The translations under genes and the position numbers were made by a program. The notes below the pieces were generated by a model that was given only the letters and a program-made list of their open reading frames with translations, was not told where the DNA came from and did not search any database. Source: Bacillus dicomae (lineage in GTDB: Bacteria; Bacillota; Bacilli; Bacillales; Bacillaceae_G). Taken from it: 64,000 nt of DNA. This document shows, one piece after another, positions 16,532 to 25,275 of this stretch; position 1 is the first letter of the stretch, and every line of letters starts with the position of its first letter. The stretch is from assembly GCF_006494425.1 (NCBI RefSeq), contig NZ_VHIV01000001.1:930001-994000 (forward strand). The letters run 5' to 3'.

Positions 16532-17344
16532 ATGAAATGGCAAATGCGTAAAATCGTATTGTTAGCAGGGATTGTTAGTACCGTCTTTTTCAGTATGTTA
16601 GTGTATTACGTTACATATCCGTTTCTGTTTCAAAATAAGATGTTCTTTCTTTCGAATTTTTGCTTGTTTCAGTTAGAAAAACATATGAAAGAATTATCGC
16701 TTATTCGTATTATAATTGCTGGATTTCTACTACTTACTGTGTTCATCGTGTGCAAAAGAATGTGGCGACAATTTTTCGATAGTAAAAGATTACAAAGAGT
16801 ACTTATCCCTTTCGTTCGAAAAGGAAAGCAAATATATATATTGCCGACCGCGGAAGTTGCGGCATTTACAATTGGGTTATTTCGTCCGAAAGTTGTCATG
16901 TCAGAAGGGATGATTCAAACATTTTCAGATGAAGAAATGGATGCGATTATTTTTCATGAAGAATATCATCAGAACAATCGAGATCCGTTGAAATTATTTT
17001 GTTTTACGTTAGTAGCAGAAGGAATGATGTACATACCAATATTAAAAGGGTTGTTACAGCGGTATCACACGTATCAGGAGCTAGCTGCTGATAAATATGC
17101 GATGCAAAAAATGGAATCTTCATTTGAGTTGGGTAGCGCGTTATTAAAATTAATTAAAATAAAGACAATGGAAAATCGATGTGTTACAGCTTCATTTGCA
17201 AAAACAGCAATAAATTTACGAATCGAGCAAGTGTTAAATGAAAAAGTTGTTAAACTTACTATACCGCTACATACGAATTCGGTATATGTAACATTAGGTT
17301 TATTTTGTATGTCGGTTGTACTGATTGTCGGAGAGTGCATATAG
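16532..17344 (+). CDS. M56-family (BlaR1-type) membrane metalloprotease, short form
   Basis: A 270-residue protein with hydrophobic helices near residues 8-30, 57-74 and at the C terminus. FHEEYH at 141-146 contains the zinc HExxH motif, and QELAADKYA gives the third ligand region. Full BlaR1/MecR1 sensors are about 580 residues and end in an extracytoplasmic penicillin-binding domain; that domain is absent, so it does not sense beta-lactams in the classic way. It presumably inactivates the BlaI-like repressor encoded just upstream when it receives some envelope signal, which is inference from the pairing. Confidence 0.82.
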   Translation: MKWQMRKIVLLAGIVSTVFFSMLVYYVTYPFLFQNKMFFLSNFCLFQLEKHMKELSLIRIIIAGFLLLTVFIVCKRMWRQFFDSKRLQRVLIPFVRKGKQIYILPTAEVAAFTIGLFRPKVVMSEGMIQTFSDEEMDAIIFHEEYHQNNRDPLKLFCFTLVAEGMMYIPILKGLLQRYHTYQELAADKYAMQKMESSFELGSALLKLIKIKTMENRCVTASFAKTAINLRIEQVLNEKVVKLTIPLHTNSVYVTLGLFCMSVVLIVGECI

Positions 17345-17364
17345 CCTCTTTTTTTAAGAAATAG

Positions 17365-17381
17365 CACTACTTTATGTAGTG
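17365..17381. promoter_or_regulatory. Candidate BlaI-type operator 2
   Basis: Perfect inverted repeat CACTAC-TTTAT-GTAGTG, 19 bases before the TlpA-like start codon. It has the same half-sites and spacing as the dyad at 16081-16097, so the repressor likely controls this second transcript too. Confidence 0.65.
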
Positions 17382-17399
17382 TATTTGGGAGGGAAAAAA

Positions 17400-17954
17400 G
17401 TGAAGAAACTAATAGCAATTATACTGGCCGGGGCATTAATTTGGGCCGGAGTGAATTTTTATAATTCAAAGAAAGAAGAAAAAGAAAGAAAAGCAAAACA
17501 AGCGGAGTTACAAAAAACAGAAGTATTGCCACAAGTGGGATTTAAAGCACCAGACATAACATTAAAAGGATTAGACGGGAAGCTGTATTCGTTAAATGAT
17601 GCAAAAGAAAAACCGTATCTTATTAATTTTTGGGCATCGTGGTGTGGTCCATGTGAAATGGAGGCACCTGACTTAGTTCATATGTATGATAAATATAAAA
17701 AGGATGTTGAAATTTTTGCGGTAAATGCAACTATCGGAGATCCAGTACAAGAAGCGAGCGCATTTGCAGATCGTCACGGATTTCAGTTTCCTGTTTTACT
17801 AGATATGGACGGAGTAGCCGGTTTAGATTATAAAGTATTTTCTTTACCAACGACATTTTTTGTTAATAAAGATGGAATTATCGTAGAGCAAGTACGAGGC
17901 GTATTACCTCCAGATCAATTAGAAGAGAAATTTAAGAAATTAATTGAGAGTTAA
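17400..17954 (+). CDS. TlpA/ResA-like membrane-anchored thioredoxin
   Basis: A 184-residue protein with an N-terminal signal anchor (residues 3-20), a charged linker rich in Lys/Glu, and a thioredoxin fold from about 45. The active site WCGPC has Cys82 and Cys85, and the cis-proline SLPTTFF follows near 153. Such proteins reduce or oxidise disulfides outside the membrane, for example in cytochrome c maturation. Start GTG 17400 lies 5 bases after GGGAGGG. The downstream Lgt-like gene begins 14 bases after the stop, so the two are an operon, headed by a BlaI-like operator. Confidence 0.85.
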   Translation: MKKLIAIILAGALIWAGVNFYNSKKEEKERKAKQAELQKTEVLPQVGFKAPDITLKGLDGKLYSLNDAKEKPYLINFWASWCGPCEMEAPDLVHMYDKYKKDVEIFAVNATIGDPVQEASAFADRHGFQFPVLLDMDGVAGLDYKVFSLPTTFFVNKDGIIVEQVRGVLPPDQLEEKFKKLIES

Positions 17955-17968
17955 GAGGGGATTTTGTA

Positions 17969-18652
17969 GTGATGGAATGGATCGTGAGGTTACAACCCGT
18001 ATCTCTTATAATTGGAAGTTTATTTGGATTTATGTTGATGAAACGAAAGATGAAGAAACAAAGTGTACCATATGAAAAAATGATGGATGCTGTAACAAAT
18101 GCTTTTCTTATCATCGTATTTGTATGGAAGTTTGCACCAGCAATTTTAAATCCAGTATGGGCTATTAGGTCGCCATTGCAAGCATTATTAGCTGTAGGAA
18201 GTATGCAGCATATTATAGCAGGATGTGTAATTGCGATTATATACATTGCTTGGAGAAGTAAAAAGGAACAATTTTCATTTCGTATTTTACTTGATACATT
18301 GCCTATTGGACTATGTATGAGTATTATTTTTTATTTTCTATTCCACCAAAAAATAGGTGTACAAACGACATTGCCTTGGGGAATGAAAATATATGAATCT
18401 AAATTTTTATATCACCCTATTTTCGCATACGAGATCATACTTGCCCTTTGCATAATGTGCTTGTTATGGATGAAAAATGAACGGCTCGGAAATGGAAAGA
18501 ATATAAGTGTTTTTCTAATTGTTGAGGGGTTTGCTCATATCATTATTTCGCTTATTAGTGAACAGAATTCGGTTCTATTTGGTTTATCGATGCAGCAAAT
18601 ACTAAGTTTTTGTGTAATGAGTTTAGGGATTTTGTTCGTGCCGAAAAAATAA
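17969..18652 (+). CDS. Integral membrane protein, Lgt-like
   Basis: A 227-residue protein with about seven hydrophobic segments. The opening (IIGSLFGFMLMKRKMKKQ) and the segment LYHPIFAYEIILAL resemble prolipoprotein diacylglyceryl transferase (Lgt), which has a similar P..LYE helix. The conserved Lgt arginine/glycine loop (GGLxxHGG) is not visible, so enzyme activity is doubtful. It is co-transcribed with the TlpA-like thioredoxin. GTG 17969 is 8 bases after AGAGGGG; ATG 17972 is a possible alternative. Function unknown. Confidence 0.5.
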   Translation: MMEWIVRLQPVSLIIGSLFGFMLMKRKMKKQSVPYEKMMDAVTNAFLIIVFVWKFAPAILNPVWAIRSPLQALLAVGSMQHIIAGCVIAIIYIAWRSKKEQFSFRILLDTLPIGLCMSIIFYFLFHQKIGVQTTLPWGMKIYESKFLYHPIFAYEIILALCIMCLLWMKNERLGNGKNISVFLIVEGFAHIIISLISEQNSVLFGLSMQQILSFCVMSLGILFVPKK

Positions 18653-18653
18653 G

Positions 18654-18695
18654 AGGTATGCATGTATGAGATTTTCATACACGCATACCTTTTTA
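18654..18695. terminator. Bidirectional terminator
   Basis: Sixteen-base stem AGGTATGCATGTATGA / TCATACACGCATACCT with one mismatch, then TTTTT. It lies between convergent genes. Confidence 0.85.
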
Positions 18696-19982
18696 TAATT
18701 GGGATTGTGCGCTTTTCTGAAAAAAATGAATGGTTTTCTTCCAAGAATCAATACTAGCGAAAGCATTATCTTTTTTGCTCCCTTGGTTATAATTTACCCT
18801 TAAATAAGGAATGCCAATAGAATGTCCAGCCCCTTTATATACGAGTTGTTTATAAAAATAAGGGGAATTAAATGTATTTAATCTATTAATCGCTTTTTTT
18901 GACAATCTTACAATATCAGCTTCGTCTTCTTCACCAGCAATTAGCAATACATCGCCATTAATTTTTTCAACTGGTATAGTAGCATTTTCCACAATCATAG
19001 AATTTGAAGTTAAAGCGTCATACCATTTTCTATACGGATTCCCTCTATGCTCTTCATACATTTTACGACATTCGAGAGCAACGGAAATGGGATTTGCCGG
19101 AGAAGCATAAGGGAAGGGTTTCCCTTTATATGTCCAAGCAGGAGGTAATGTTTTAGCATCAGACCACGGGACGATACCGCTTAGTGCAATAGCTGAACCG
19201 TTTAAAGAGGTGACGGCATTTATTTCTTGGAAAAAGCAGGCTGATAAAAGGGCTAATTCACTTCCTCGAGAGGTACCGTGTATACCTAACCAGTTTTTTG
19301 TAACTTCTTCTCGTTTCTTCATCCATTCAATAGCAGTTTTTATGTATTCAAGAGGAATTTCTACAAGTTGTTGAGGAAGATTCTCGATTCCGAAATAAGC
19401 GAGGGCTAGTACTGAAAAACCATGTGATGCGAGTAAAGCGGCAAGGTATTCATTTAAGCCACCTTCTGAACCACCAAGTACAATGATTCCTGGATTCGCT
19501 TTTTTATTTTCATTGTAAAAAAAGGTAGCGACAAGTCCATTTTCTCTAATTGGATACCGAACGATATGTTTGGATTTCCATAATCTTAAGATGCTTATTT
19601 CATCAATAGTAGATCCGTTAATTTCAATTGATAAAGTTAAGTTTTGTGGTGATAATGGATTTTTATAATTTGGCGTGGAATTGTAATGTTTGCTTATTTT
19701 AATAATGTCTAAGGACCAAAATAATCCCATCCCGTCAATTCCTGTATAGGAGCCGGAAATAGGTGCCTGTTCTGTAAGGTTTACATTACCATCGTTAGTA
19801 GCAATAAATGTGGCATTTGATTCTAAATATATATCGTTTATTCCTTCGGCAACTCTAGAGGCTCTTATCGTTACTTTTTGTAAAGGTTCTAATCCAGTTA
19901 TATAAATTTGAATCGGAGAATCAATTAATGAGATTAACGAATTAACATGAATACGGGGCTTCGTTTTTTTTGGAATGCTCAT
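18693..19982 (-). CDS. BAAT/acyl-CoA thioesterase-family hydrolase
   Basis: A 429-residue cytosolic protein. The N-terminal ~130 residues form the beta-sandwich of the acyl-CoA thioesterase / bile acid-CoA:amino acid N-acyltransferase family (GLEPLQKVTIRASR...). The rest is an alpha/beta hydrolase: GGSEGGLNEY oxyanion region, then nucleophile elbow GTSRGSE with serine, and a late catalytic His in GAGHSIGIPY. Substrate unknown; acyl-CoA or dienelactone-type esters are likely for the family. ATG 19982 has GAGGTG upstream. Single gene. Confidence 0.8.
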   Translation of the reverse strand: MSIPKKTKPRIHVNSLISLIDSPIQIYITGLEPLQKVTIRASRVAEGINDIYLESNATFIATNDGNVNLTEQAPISGSYTGIDGMGLFWSLDIIKISKHYNSTPNYKNPLSPQNLTLSIEINGSTIDEISILRLWKSKHIVRYPIRENGLVATFFYNENKKANPGIIVLGGSEGGLNEYLAALLASHGFSVLALAYFGIENLPQQLVEIPLEYIKTAIEWMKKREEVTKNWLGIHGTSRGSELALLSACFFQEINAVTSLNGSAIALSGIVPWSDAKTLPPAWTYKGKPFPYASPANPISVALECRKMYEEHRGNPYRKWYDALTSNSMIVENATIPVEKINGDVLLIAGEEDEADIVRLSKKAINRLNTFNSPYFYKQLVYKGAGHSIGIPYLRVNYNQGSKKDNAFASIDSWKKTIHFFQKSAQSQL

Positions 19983-20124
19983 TTCATAACACCTCAATTT
20001 ACATTATATTCAATAAGTTTTCTATGAAAAACAAAATAACCCTCTACTTTAAATAGAATTTTATTAATGTGAGGAGGAGTTCGCTTCTTATTAAATAAGA
20101 AGGATAATCAATGTTTTGCATGGA

Positions 20125-20195
20125 TTATCCCGTTTTTTGGTAAGCTCGATTGGTGCAAACTAATAATCGATTATTGAGTGGAATTTTAACTTATT
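20125..20195. repeat. Decayed bcr1-like remnant
   Basis: About 70 bases with TTATCCCG, then CTCGATTGGTG, CTAATAATC and TTTTAACTTAT in the same order as the TTTATCCCG, CCGATTGGTG, CTAATAATC and TTTCACTTTAT blocks of full bcr1 copies. The first hairpin is missing. Probably an old, deleted copy; similarity is visible but weak. Confidence 0.4.
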
Positions 20196-20208
20196 TTTAT
20201 TACATCTA

Positions 20209-20754
20209 TTAAAAAATCGGCGGAGTAACAGAAAATAAAACAATGGCATTTTTCTCGAATTGATTTACCCATTTATGTTTTAAATAAGCGGGTATTTTTA
20301 CGCTATCACCAGTTTCTAATATGTATTCTTCTTCATTTAAATGTAATGTGATTTTTCCGTCTAATACAAATGCTAATTCTTCACCTTTATGTTCTAGTAC
20401 ATTTTCTGATGAAGCTGTATTCGGCGGGACGGTCATAATCGCTGTTGCTAAATTACCTGTGAAATCAGGTGATAGCATTTCATATGATAAATTATCGATA
20501 ATCATTTTTTTTCGTTTATGAGAACGTACAATTAAATCGTCTGTATTTGTATCTTCAAGTAAAAAGCTAAAAGTTGGAACATCAAGAGCTTTAGCCAGTA
20601 CTTTTAATGTTTGGATAGAAGGGTTAGCAGATCCGCGTTCAATTTGACTTAACATAGATGGTGTAATATCGGCCATCTTTGCTAGATCTTTACTAGTTAA
20701 GCCCTTTTCTTTTCTTTGTTTTTCAATCTTTTTACCAATATCTATATTTTCCAT
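20209..20754 (-). CDS. XRE-family regulator with cupin domain
   Basis: A 181-residue regulator. Residues 8-62 are a lambda-repressor-type helix-turn-helix (SKDLAKMADITPSMLSQIER). Residues about 105-175 are a cupin sensor domain (EHKGEELAFVLDGKITLHL ... GDSVKIPAYLKHKW). AAGGAG is 8 bases before ATG. It is divergent from D-serine dehydratase with only 150 AT-rich bases between, so it likely controls dsdA and itself, perhaps sensing an amino acid; this last point is inference. Confidence 0.85.
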   Translation of the reverse strand: MENIDIGKKIEKQRKEKGLTSKDLAKMADITPSMLSQIERGSANPSIQTLKVLAKALDVPTFSFLLEDTNTDDLIVRSHKRKKMIIDNLSYEMLSPDFTGNLATAIMTVPPNTASSENVLEHKGEELAFVLDGKITLHLNEEEYILETGDSVKIPAYLKHKWVNQFEKNAIVLFSVTPPIF

Positions 20755-20904
20755 AATGAAAATCTCCTTACTGATTATTAAATTATATTTAAATAAATTA
20801 AATTAAAATTAACTAAAATGAATGATTTATGTTAAACTATATTAAAATTAATTTAATTATAATTTATTAAATCGTAAGCTACAAGGTGATGAGGAGGAAG
20901 AGAA

Positions 20905-22248
20905 ATGAAGGAAATAGAGAAATTAAAAGAGGAATATCCATTATTAAATAAATTAATCAAAACAGAAGAAGTGTTTTGGGTGAATCCGAACATGGAAAAG
21001 TATGAAACGGCGATAAAAGATTCCCCACTGAATGACGAAAATGTAAAAGATGCGGAAGAAAGATTAAAGCGCTTTGCACCATATATTGCGAAAGTTTTTC
21101 CTGAAACGAAAGAGACGAAAGGCATAATTGAATCACCTTTAGTGAAAATCCCTTCTATGAAACAAGCTTTAGAGAAAAATTACGAGCAACCTATTTTAGG
21201 AGAATTATTATTAAAATGTGATAGTCATCTTCCGATATCAGGATCAATTAAAGCTAGAGGCGGGATTTATGAAGTGTTGAAACATGCTGAACAATTAGCT
21301 TTGCAGCATGGTATGTTAACAGAAGAAGATGATTATTCCATTTTAGATAGTGATACATGTAGAGAGTTTTTTGCTAAATACTCAATTGCGGTAGGTTCAA
21401 CAGGAAACTTAGGATTGAGCATTGGAATTATGAGTGCGAAATTAGGTTTTAACGTAACGGTTCATATGTCAGCAGACGCGAAACAATGGAAAAAAGATTT
21501 ATTAAGAAGTAAAGGTGTAAATGTTATTGAATATGAAGCTGATTATAGTAAAGCAGTAGAAGAGGGGCGCCAACAAGCAGATGCTGATTCTCGCTGTTAC
21601 TTTGTAGATGATGAAAACTCACATGATTTATTTTTAGGGTACGCAGTAGCAGCATCACGTTTACAAAAGCAATTAGAAGAGTTAGAGGTTGTAGTAGATG
21701 AAGAGCATCCTTTATTCGTTTACCTTCCGTGCGGAGTAGGAGGCGGACCTGGTGGAGTCGCATTTGGTTTAAAGTTATTGTATAAGGATAATGTCCATTG
21801 TTTCTTTGCGGAGCCAACGCACTCTCCGTGTATGCTATTAGGTATGATGACGGGATTGCATGATGGAATCTCTGTACAAGATTTTGGGATTGACAATAAA
21901 ACAGATGCAGACGGACTCGCTGTGGGAAGAGCATCTGGATTTGTAGGCAAAACAATAGAGCCATTTTTAAGCGGTATATATACAATTAGCGATAACCATC
22001 TATATAAATTGCTAAAAGGGTTAGTAGATACAGAGGGCATAAAGTTGGAACCATCAGCATTAGCAGGGATGATTGGGACAATTAAATTGTATAAAGAAGG
22101 AAAAGAATATATAAAAAATAATGATTTAATACAAAAACTGAATCAGGGTATCCATATAGTATGGGGAACTGGGGGAAGTATGGTTCCAAATGAGGTAATG
22201 GAAGTATACTATCAAACAGGTTCTCAGTTAATTAAAAGCAAATCTTGA
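20905..22248 (+). CDS. dsdA: D-serine dehydratase (D-serine ammonia-lyase)
   Basis: A 447-residue PLP enzyme converting D-serine to pyruvate and ammonia, detoxifying and using D-serine. [17 protein letters not shown] carries the PLP lysine K116; [11 protein letters not shown] and the phosphate-binding [12 protein letters not shown] stretch follow. Length and N-terminal helical extension match DsdA rather than L-serine or threonine dehydratases. ATG has GAGGAGGAAGAG upstream. Divergent from an XRE-cupin regulator that probably controls it. Confidence 0.92.
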   Translation: MKEIEKLKEEYPLLNKLIKTEEVFWVNPNMEKYETAIKDSPLNDENVKDAEERLKRFAPYIAKVFPETKETKGIIESPLVKIPSMKQALEKNYEQPILGELLLKCDSHLPISGSIKARGGIYEVLKHAEQLALQHGMLTEEDDYSILDSDTCREFFAKYSIAVGSTGNLGLSIGIMSAKLGFNVTVHMSADAKQWKKDLLRSKGVNVIEYEADYSKAVEEGRQQADADSRCYFVDDENSHDLFLGYAVAASRLQKQLEELEVVVDEEHPLFVYLPCGVGGGPGGVAFGLKLLYKDNVHCFFAEPTHSPCMLLGMMTGLHDGISVQDFGIDNKTDADGLAVGRASGFVGKTIEPFLSGIYTISDNHLYKLLKGLVDTEGIKLEPSALAGMIGTIKLYKEGKEYIKNNDLIQKLNQGIHIVWGTGGSMVPNEVMEVYYQTGSQLIKSKS

Positions 22249-22300
22249 TAGGTATAAAATGAGTTCATTTCTCTTGGACACCTATAAGGAGATGGAATTT

Positions 22301-22390
22301 TTGTTTTTAGGGGTGATCGCATCACCAACAAGCGAAGATTTTAAAGTACCCTCCATAACGAAAATTTTATATCTTTGCGGATATATATGA
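22301..22390 (+). CDS. Unrecognised 29-residue open frame with ribosome site
   Basis: TTG start 9 bases after AAGGAG, giving MFLGVIASPTSEDFKVPSIT and nine more residues. No family recognised. It lies between dsdA and IS-like debris, so it may be a fragment of a mobile element or chance. Confidence 0.25.
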   Translation: MFLGVIASPTSEDFKVPSITKILYLCGYI

Positions 22391-22439
22391 AAATTAAGCT
22401 TGTTTTTACGTTTTGTTGAATAATAAATTACTTAACTTG

Positions 22440-22560
22440 ATATGGTGACCTCATGCCCATCAACCTAAGACATTATAGTACCCCAAGTACAAGAAAACAG
22501 TTATTCTTTCCAATCTAAACGAGCAAAATCAGAAAGGATAACCGTTTTTTTGTTGATTTA
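22440..22560. mobile_element. Probable IS4/IS231-type element end (remnant)
   Basis: The block CTCATGCCCATCAACCTAAG at about 22451-22470 resembles the terminal inverted repeat of IS231-like insertion sequences of the B. cereus group, followed by a hairpin (AAAACAGTTATTCTTTC / GAAAGGATAACCGTTTT) like those after such ends. No transposase follows, so only an end remains. The assignment relies on remembered IS231 ends. Confidence 0.4.
22494..22551 (+). terminator. Intrinsic terminator
   Basis: Seventeen-base stem AAAACAGTTATTCTTTC / GAAAGGATAACCGTTTT with one or two mismatches, then TTTTTTGTTG. It may stop read-through into the downstream fragment. Confidence 0.7.
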
Positions 22561-22572
22561 AAATAAAGATTG

Positions 22573-22839
22573 ATGAAAAAAGAATTTAAAACAACTAAGT
22601 ACTCATTTGCCTTCTATAATAAATATAAAAAATTCCATTTAGGAAATCTATTTAAGCAGCTAGATTGTATACCAAAAGATTGCCCAATCGTTTTACAATG
22701 TCGAACAGGATTGCGTTCCGCTATAGCAGCTAGTATTTTACAAAAAGCTGATATAAAAGAAGTAATTAATTTAAAGGGAGGATTTCTTGCATGGAAAAAA
22801 GAAGAGTTTCCTTACACAACTTGTAATCTCAATGTGTAG
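22573..22839 (+). pseudogene. Rhodanese-domain C-terminal fragment
   Basis: The last ~60 residues read as the C-terminal half of a rhodanese domain: PKDCPIVLQCRTGLRSAIAA with active-site Cys, then EVINLKGGFLAWKKEEFP. The N-terminal half of the domain is missing, and the first ~25 residues (KTTKYSFAFYNKY...) are unrelated. No good ribosome site precedes the ATG. It abuts the IS-like debris, so this is likely the 3' end of a sulfurtransferase or MBL-rhodanese gene cut by insertion/deletion. Confidence 0.6.
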
Positions 22840-22973
22840 AGAAATGATTCTTATTAATTTAAAAAGGGCTATGATACACTTTGCACCCAAGGCGCAGAAA
22901 AAAAGAATCGAAATGAAATGAAATCCAATCCAAATTTTATAGTTGAAAGAGAAGAATTTTAAAAAGATGAAAT

Positions 22974-23008
22974 AAAAAAACACCTTATAGCATATAAGGT
23001 GTTTTTTA
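22974..23008. terminator. Hairpin terminator
   Basis: Stem AAAAAACACCTTATA / TATAAGGTGTTTTTT, three-base loop, T-rich on both strands. Confidence 0.75.
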
Positions 23009-23308
23009 TACCTCTTAAAATGACTTAAGATGCGTTTACTTGAGGTCATTAGGTAGTTAGAGGTTGACAGACTATCTTTAACGAAAATGTTGAGTAGTTC
23101 TATTTAATTATACATCAATATATATAAATGATAAATGCATTCTTGCATCTTCAATCCTTTTCTTATTGAATACACCCTTGAATTTTATTTTTTCTCCCGT
23201 TTCTTTCTTTTCTTCATCTTGTAGTATGCCCCTAGTGATAAAGTTCATAATAAGGCATGGACGGATGTATCAAAATAAAAACCATATAGATTCATAGGTT
23301 AGAAGCGT

Positions 23309-23345
23309 ATCTAAACAAACAATATGATTTGTTTAGATTTTTTAT
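23309..23345 (+). terminator. Hairpin terminator
   Basis: Stem ATCTAAACAAA / TTGTTTAGAT followed by TTTTTTATT. No gene is seen directly upstream on this strand. Confidence 0.65.
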
Positions 23346-23498
23346 TAATAAATAATTGGATGTCATATAACTGCAGAAATATAAGATAGAATATTCTCAT
23401 TAAAATTTCTACAGTTTTAAACTATATACATATAAAGGTAATGGGATTATATTGGCAATGAAAGAGAAAATAATAGATAGATGGAAGGGGATGTTATT

Positions 23499-23924
23499 AT
23501 GTTTAAAAAAGTAGCACTTGGTATTTCATCGTTAGTAATAACTGCGTTTGTCGGATTAGGAATGGCAACAGAAGCTTCTGCTGGACCTGCAGCACCACTT
23601 ACTTCACTAAACGTCGTACAAGTAGAGTCTGAGCAGGGTGGAGTAGAAACGATTAATCCAAACAGTTTTAGCACAACACGTGACCATGGGGGAAAGTACT
23701 TATATATTACTACGAAGGAAATGGGATATGGTCAAAATCCATTTGCGAAAATGAATGGTTTTAATGTGAAAAGTATTGGATCCACTATAATTGGCGGAAA
23801 ACCAATTGTTGGTTGGTATTATAAGTGGGATGCCTCAGGACATCAGCAGGGAACATTTGAATATCAAAAAACATCTATTAACGCTCCATTTAATACAATG
23901 CGAACATCAATCTATATTAAATAA
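23499..23924 (+). CDS. Secreted DUF4879 (YolA-like) protein
   Basis: A 141-residue exported protein. MFKKVALGISSLVITAFVGL and a following short stretch form a signal peptide with likely cleavage after EASA. The mature ~115 residues contain LNVVQVES, STTRDHGGKYLYIT, NPFAKMNGFNV and SINAPF, matching the DUF4879 family of small secreted Bacillus proteins such as YolA, of unknown role. ATG 23499 has AAGGGG upstream; the longer frame from 23481 does not. Single gene. Confidence 0.65.
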   Translation: MFKKVALGISSLVITAFVGLGMATEASAGPAAPLTSLNVVQVESEQGGVETINPNSFSTTRDHGGKYLYITTKEMGYGQNPFAKMNGFNVKSIGSTIIGGKPIVGWYYKWDASGHQQGTFEYQKTSINAPFNTMRTSIYIK

Positions 23925-23995
23925 ATATTTTAAAAGTTATAGGGATATACCATACAAAGTTTTGTTCATAAAATTGAATTCATTTATAGCAAATA

Positions 23996-24030
23996 TAAGA
24001 GTCGTCCTTAATAGGAGGGCTCTTACTTTA
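23996..24030 (+). terminator. Weak hairpin terminator
   Basis: Imperfect stem TAAGAGTCGTCCT / AGGAGGGCTCTTA with a four-base loop and only a short T-tract. It follows the DUF4879 gene. Confidence 0.4.
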
Positions 24031-24232
24031 GTAGGGAAAATGTCTAAATAGATGAATATAATTGAAAGAAGCAGAATACATACTGGTATTTAATTTTCAT
24101 CCCCTTTCATTGATTAATGTGGAATGTACCTCCCTTTCTTATATAATTGTTTTATAGTACAATTTCTTTTAGATGGTACGTTTTATTTCAAAAATAAGAT
24201 CGTTTATTATGATTGTTAAAGGATGAGTCGGT

Positions 24233-25015
24233 ATGACAAAAGAAAAACAACCATATGGTACAGTTTTAATAAAAGCTGCAAAAATCTTAGATTTTTTATC
24301 TGAAAGCAAAAAACCACAGCCTTTAAATGTGATAGCTCAGGAAACAGGAATGACAAGTTCAACAACATTAAAGATATTAGAAACGTTAGTTATAATAGGT
24401 TATGCAAAAAAATATCCTGAAACTAAAAGATTTGGTTTAGGAACCTCTTTAATTTACTATGCAAATCAGTATCTTGCGAATTTAGATATTACCAAAATTA
24501 CATTTCCATATTTGCAAAAGTTGCAAAGTAATTTAGATGAAACGGTTCATTTAGGAATATTAGAAGAAGATAAAATTTTTTATATTAATAAATTAGAGCC
24601 AGAGAGACCGATAATTCGTATGAGTTCTCGAATTGGAATGAGTATTCCTTTGTATTGTTCGGCAATGGGGAAGGCTGTGCTTGCAGAGTTCTCTCAACAA
24701 GATTTAGAAAGCTATTTAACAAGGGTAGAATTAAATCCGGTTAATGAAAATACTATAATTGATCCTCATGTTTTAAAGGAAACTTTAAAAGAGATAAAGC
24801 AGATTGGTTTTGCAATTGATGATGCTGAATATGAAGAAGAAGTATATTGTATAGGAGTTTCGTTAACTTTAAATGGACAAACATATGGTGCATTTAGTGT
24901 GAGTATGCCCAAGTATCGTGTTACAGAGGACCTGAAGAAAAAAATGATTCAGTTGATACTAGAAACAAAACAAAATATTCTCAATGAACTTAAACAATTG
25001 CATGTGTTCATATAG
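24233..25015 (+). CDS. IclR-family transcriptional regulator (KdgR-type by context)
   Basis: A 260-residue regulator. Residues about 10-70 are the IclR winged helix (LNVIAQETGMTSSTTLKILE), residues about 80-250 the IclR effector domain (MGKAVLAEF; EEEVYCIGVSL). The IclR family includes the KDG-responsive KdgR. It precedes the kdgA-kdgK-kduI-kduD genes on the same strand but has its own terminator, so it is the likely local repressor of the uronate pathway, probably responding to KDG or a similar intermediate. GGATGAGTC precedes the ATG; the ribosome site is modest. Confidence 0.85.
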   Translation: MTKEKQPYGTVLIKAAKILDFLSESKKPQPLNVIAQETGMTSSTTLKILETLVIIGYAKKYPETKRFGLGTSLIYYANQYLANLDITKITFPYLQKLQSNLDETVHLGILEEDKIFYINKLEPERPIIRMSSRIGMSIPLYCSAMGKAVLAEFSQQDLESYLTRVELNPVNENTIIDPHVLKETLKEIKQIGFAIDDAEYEEEVYCIGVSLTLNGQTYGAFSVSMPKYRVTEDLKKKMIQLILETKQNILNELKQLHVFI

Positions 25016-25027
25016 GAATTCATTTTA

Positions 25028-25070
25028 AGGAGCTTTAATGGTGATTTTTCACTGTTAGAGCTCTTTTTTA
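25028..25070 (+). terminator. Intrinsic terminator of the IclR gene
   Basis: Stem GAGCTTTAATGGTGA / TCACTGTTAGAGCTC with G-T pairs, then TTTTTTATTT. Confidence 0.7.
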
Positions 25071-25200
25071 TTTATAGGAGCAAAAAGAATGGGAACTGAC
25101 TTGTGAATGTAGTAAGAACTACGGCTGAATAACGGATTACTATGTTAGAAAAATATTTAATAATGTTCAAAAAATTTTCATTAAATATAAAAAAAAAATC

Positions 25201-25229
25201 TTGTAATCTTTTTAAATAATTCATATAAT
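25201..25229 (+). promoter_or_regulatory. Sigma-A promoter of the uronate operon
   Basis: TTGTAA at 25201-25206 and TATAAT at 25224-25229 with a 17-base spacer. Transcription would begin near 25236, ahead of kdgA. Confidence 0.65.
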
Positions 25230-25250
25230 TTATTTGTAAATTTCTTTTCA

Positions 25251-25265
25251 GGAAAACGAATTTCC
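25251..25265. promoter_or_regulatory. Candidate operator in the uronate leader
   Basis: Inverted repeat GGAAAACGAATTTCC just after the predicted start of transcription. It could bind the IclR regulator (or CcpA, as it has a cre-like AACG core). Confidence 0.4.
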
Positions 25266-25275
25266 AAATAAGAAA

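Larger units (their letters stand above)
22840..23498. other. Gene-free stretch with two hairpins
   Basis: About 660 bases with no convincing gene. It holds terminator-like hairpins at 22974-23008 and 23309-23345 and AT-rich promoter sequence before the secreted-protein gene. Confidence 0.5.

Noticed and set aside
21524-21985. 153-codon minus-strand frame inside dsdA
   Set aside because: Shadow of dsdA; composition is unlike real proteins here and no ribosome site is present.
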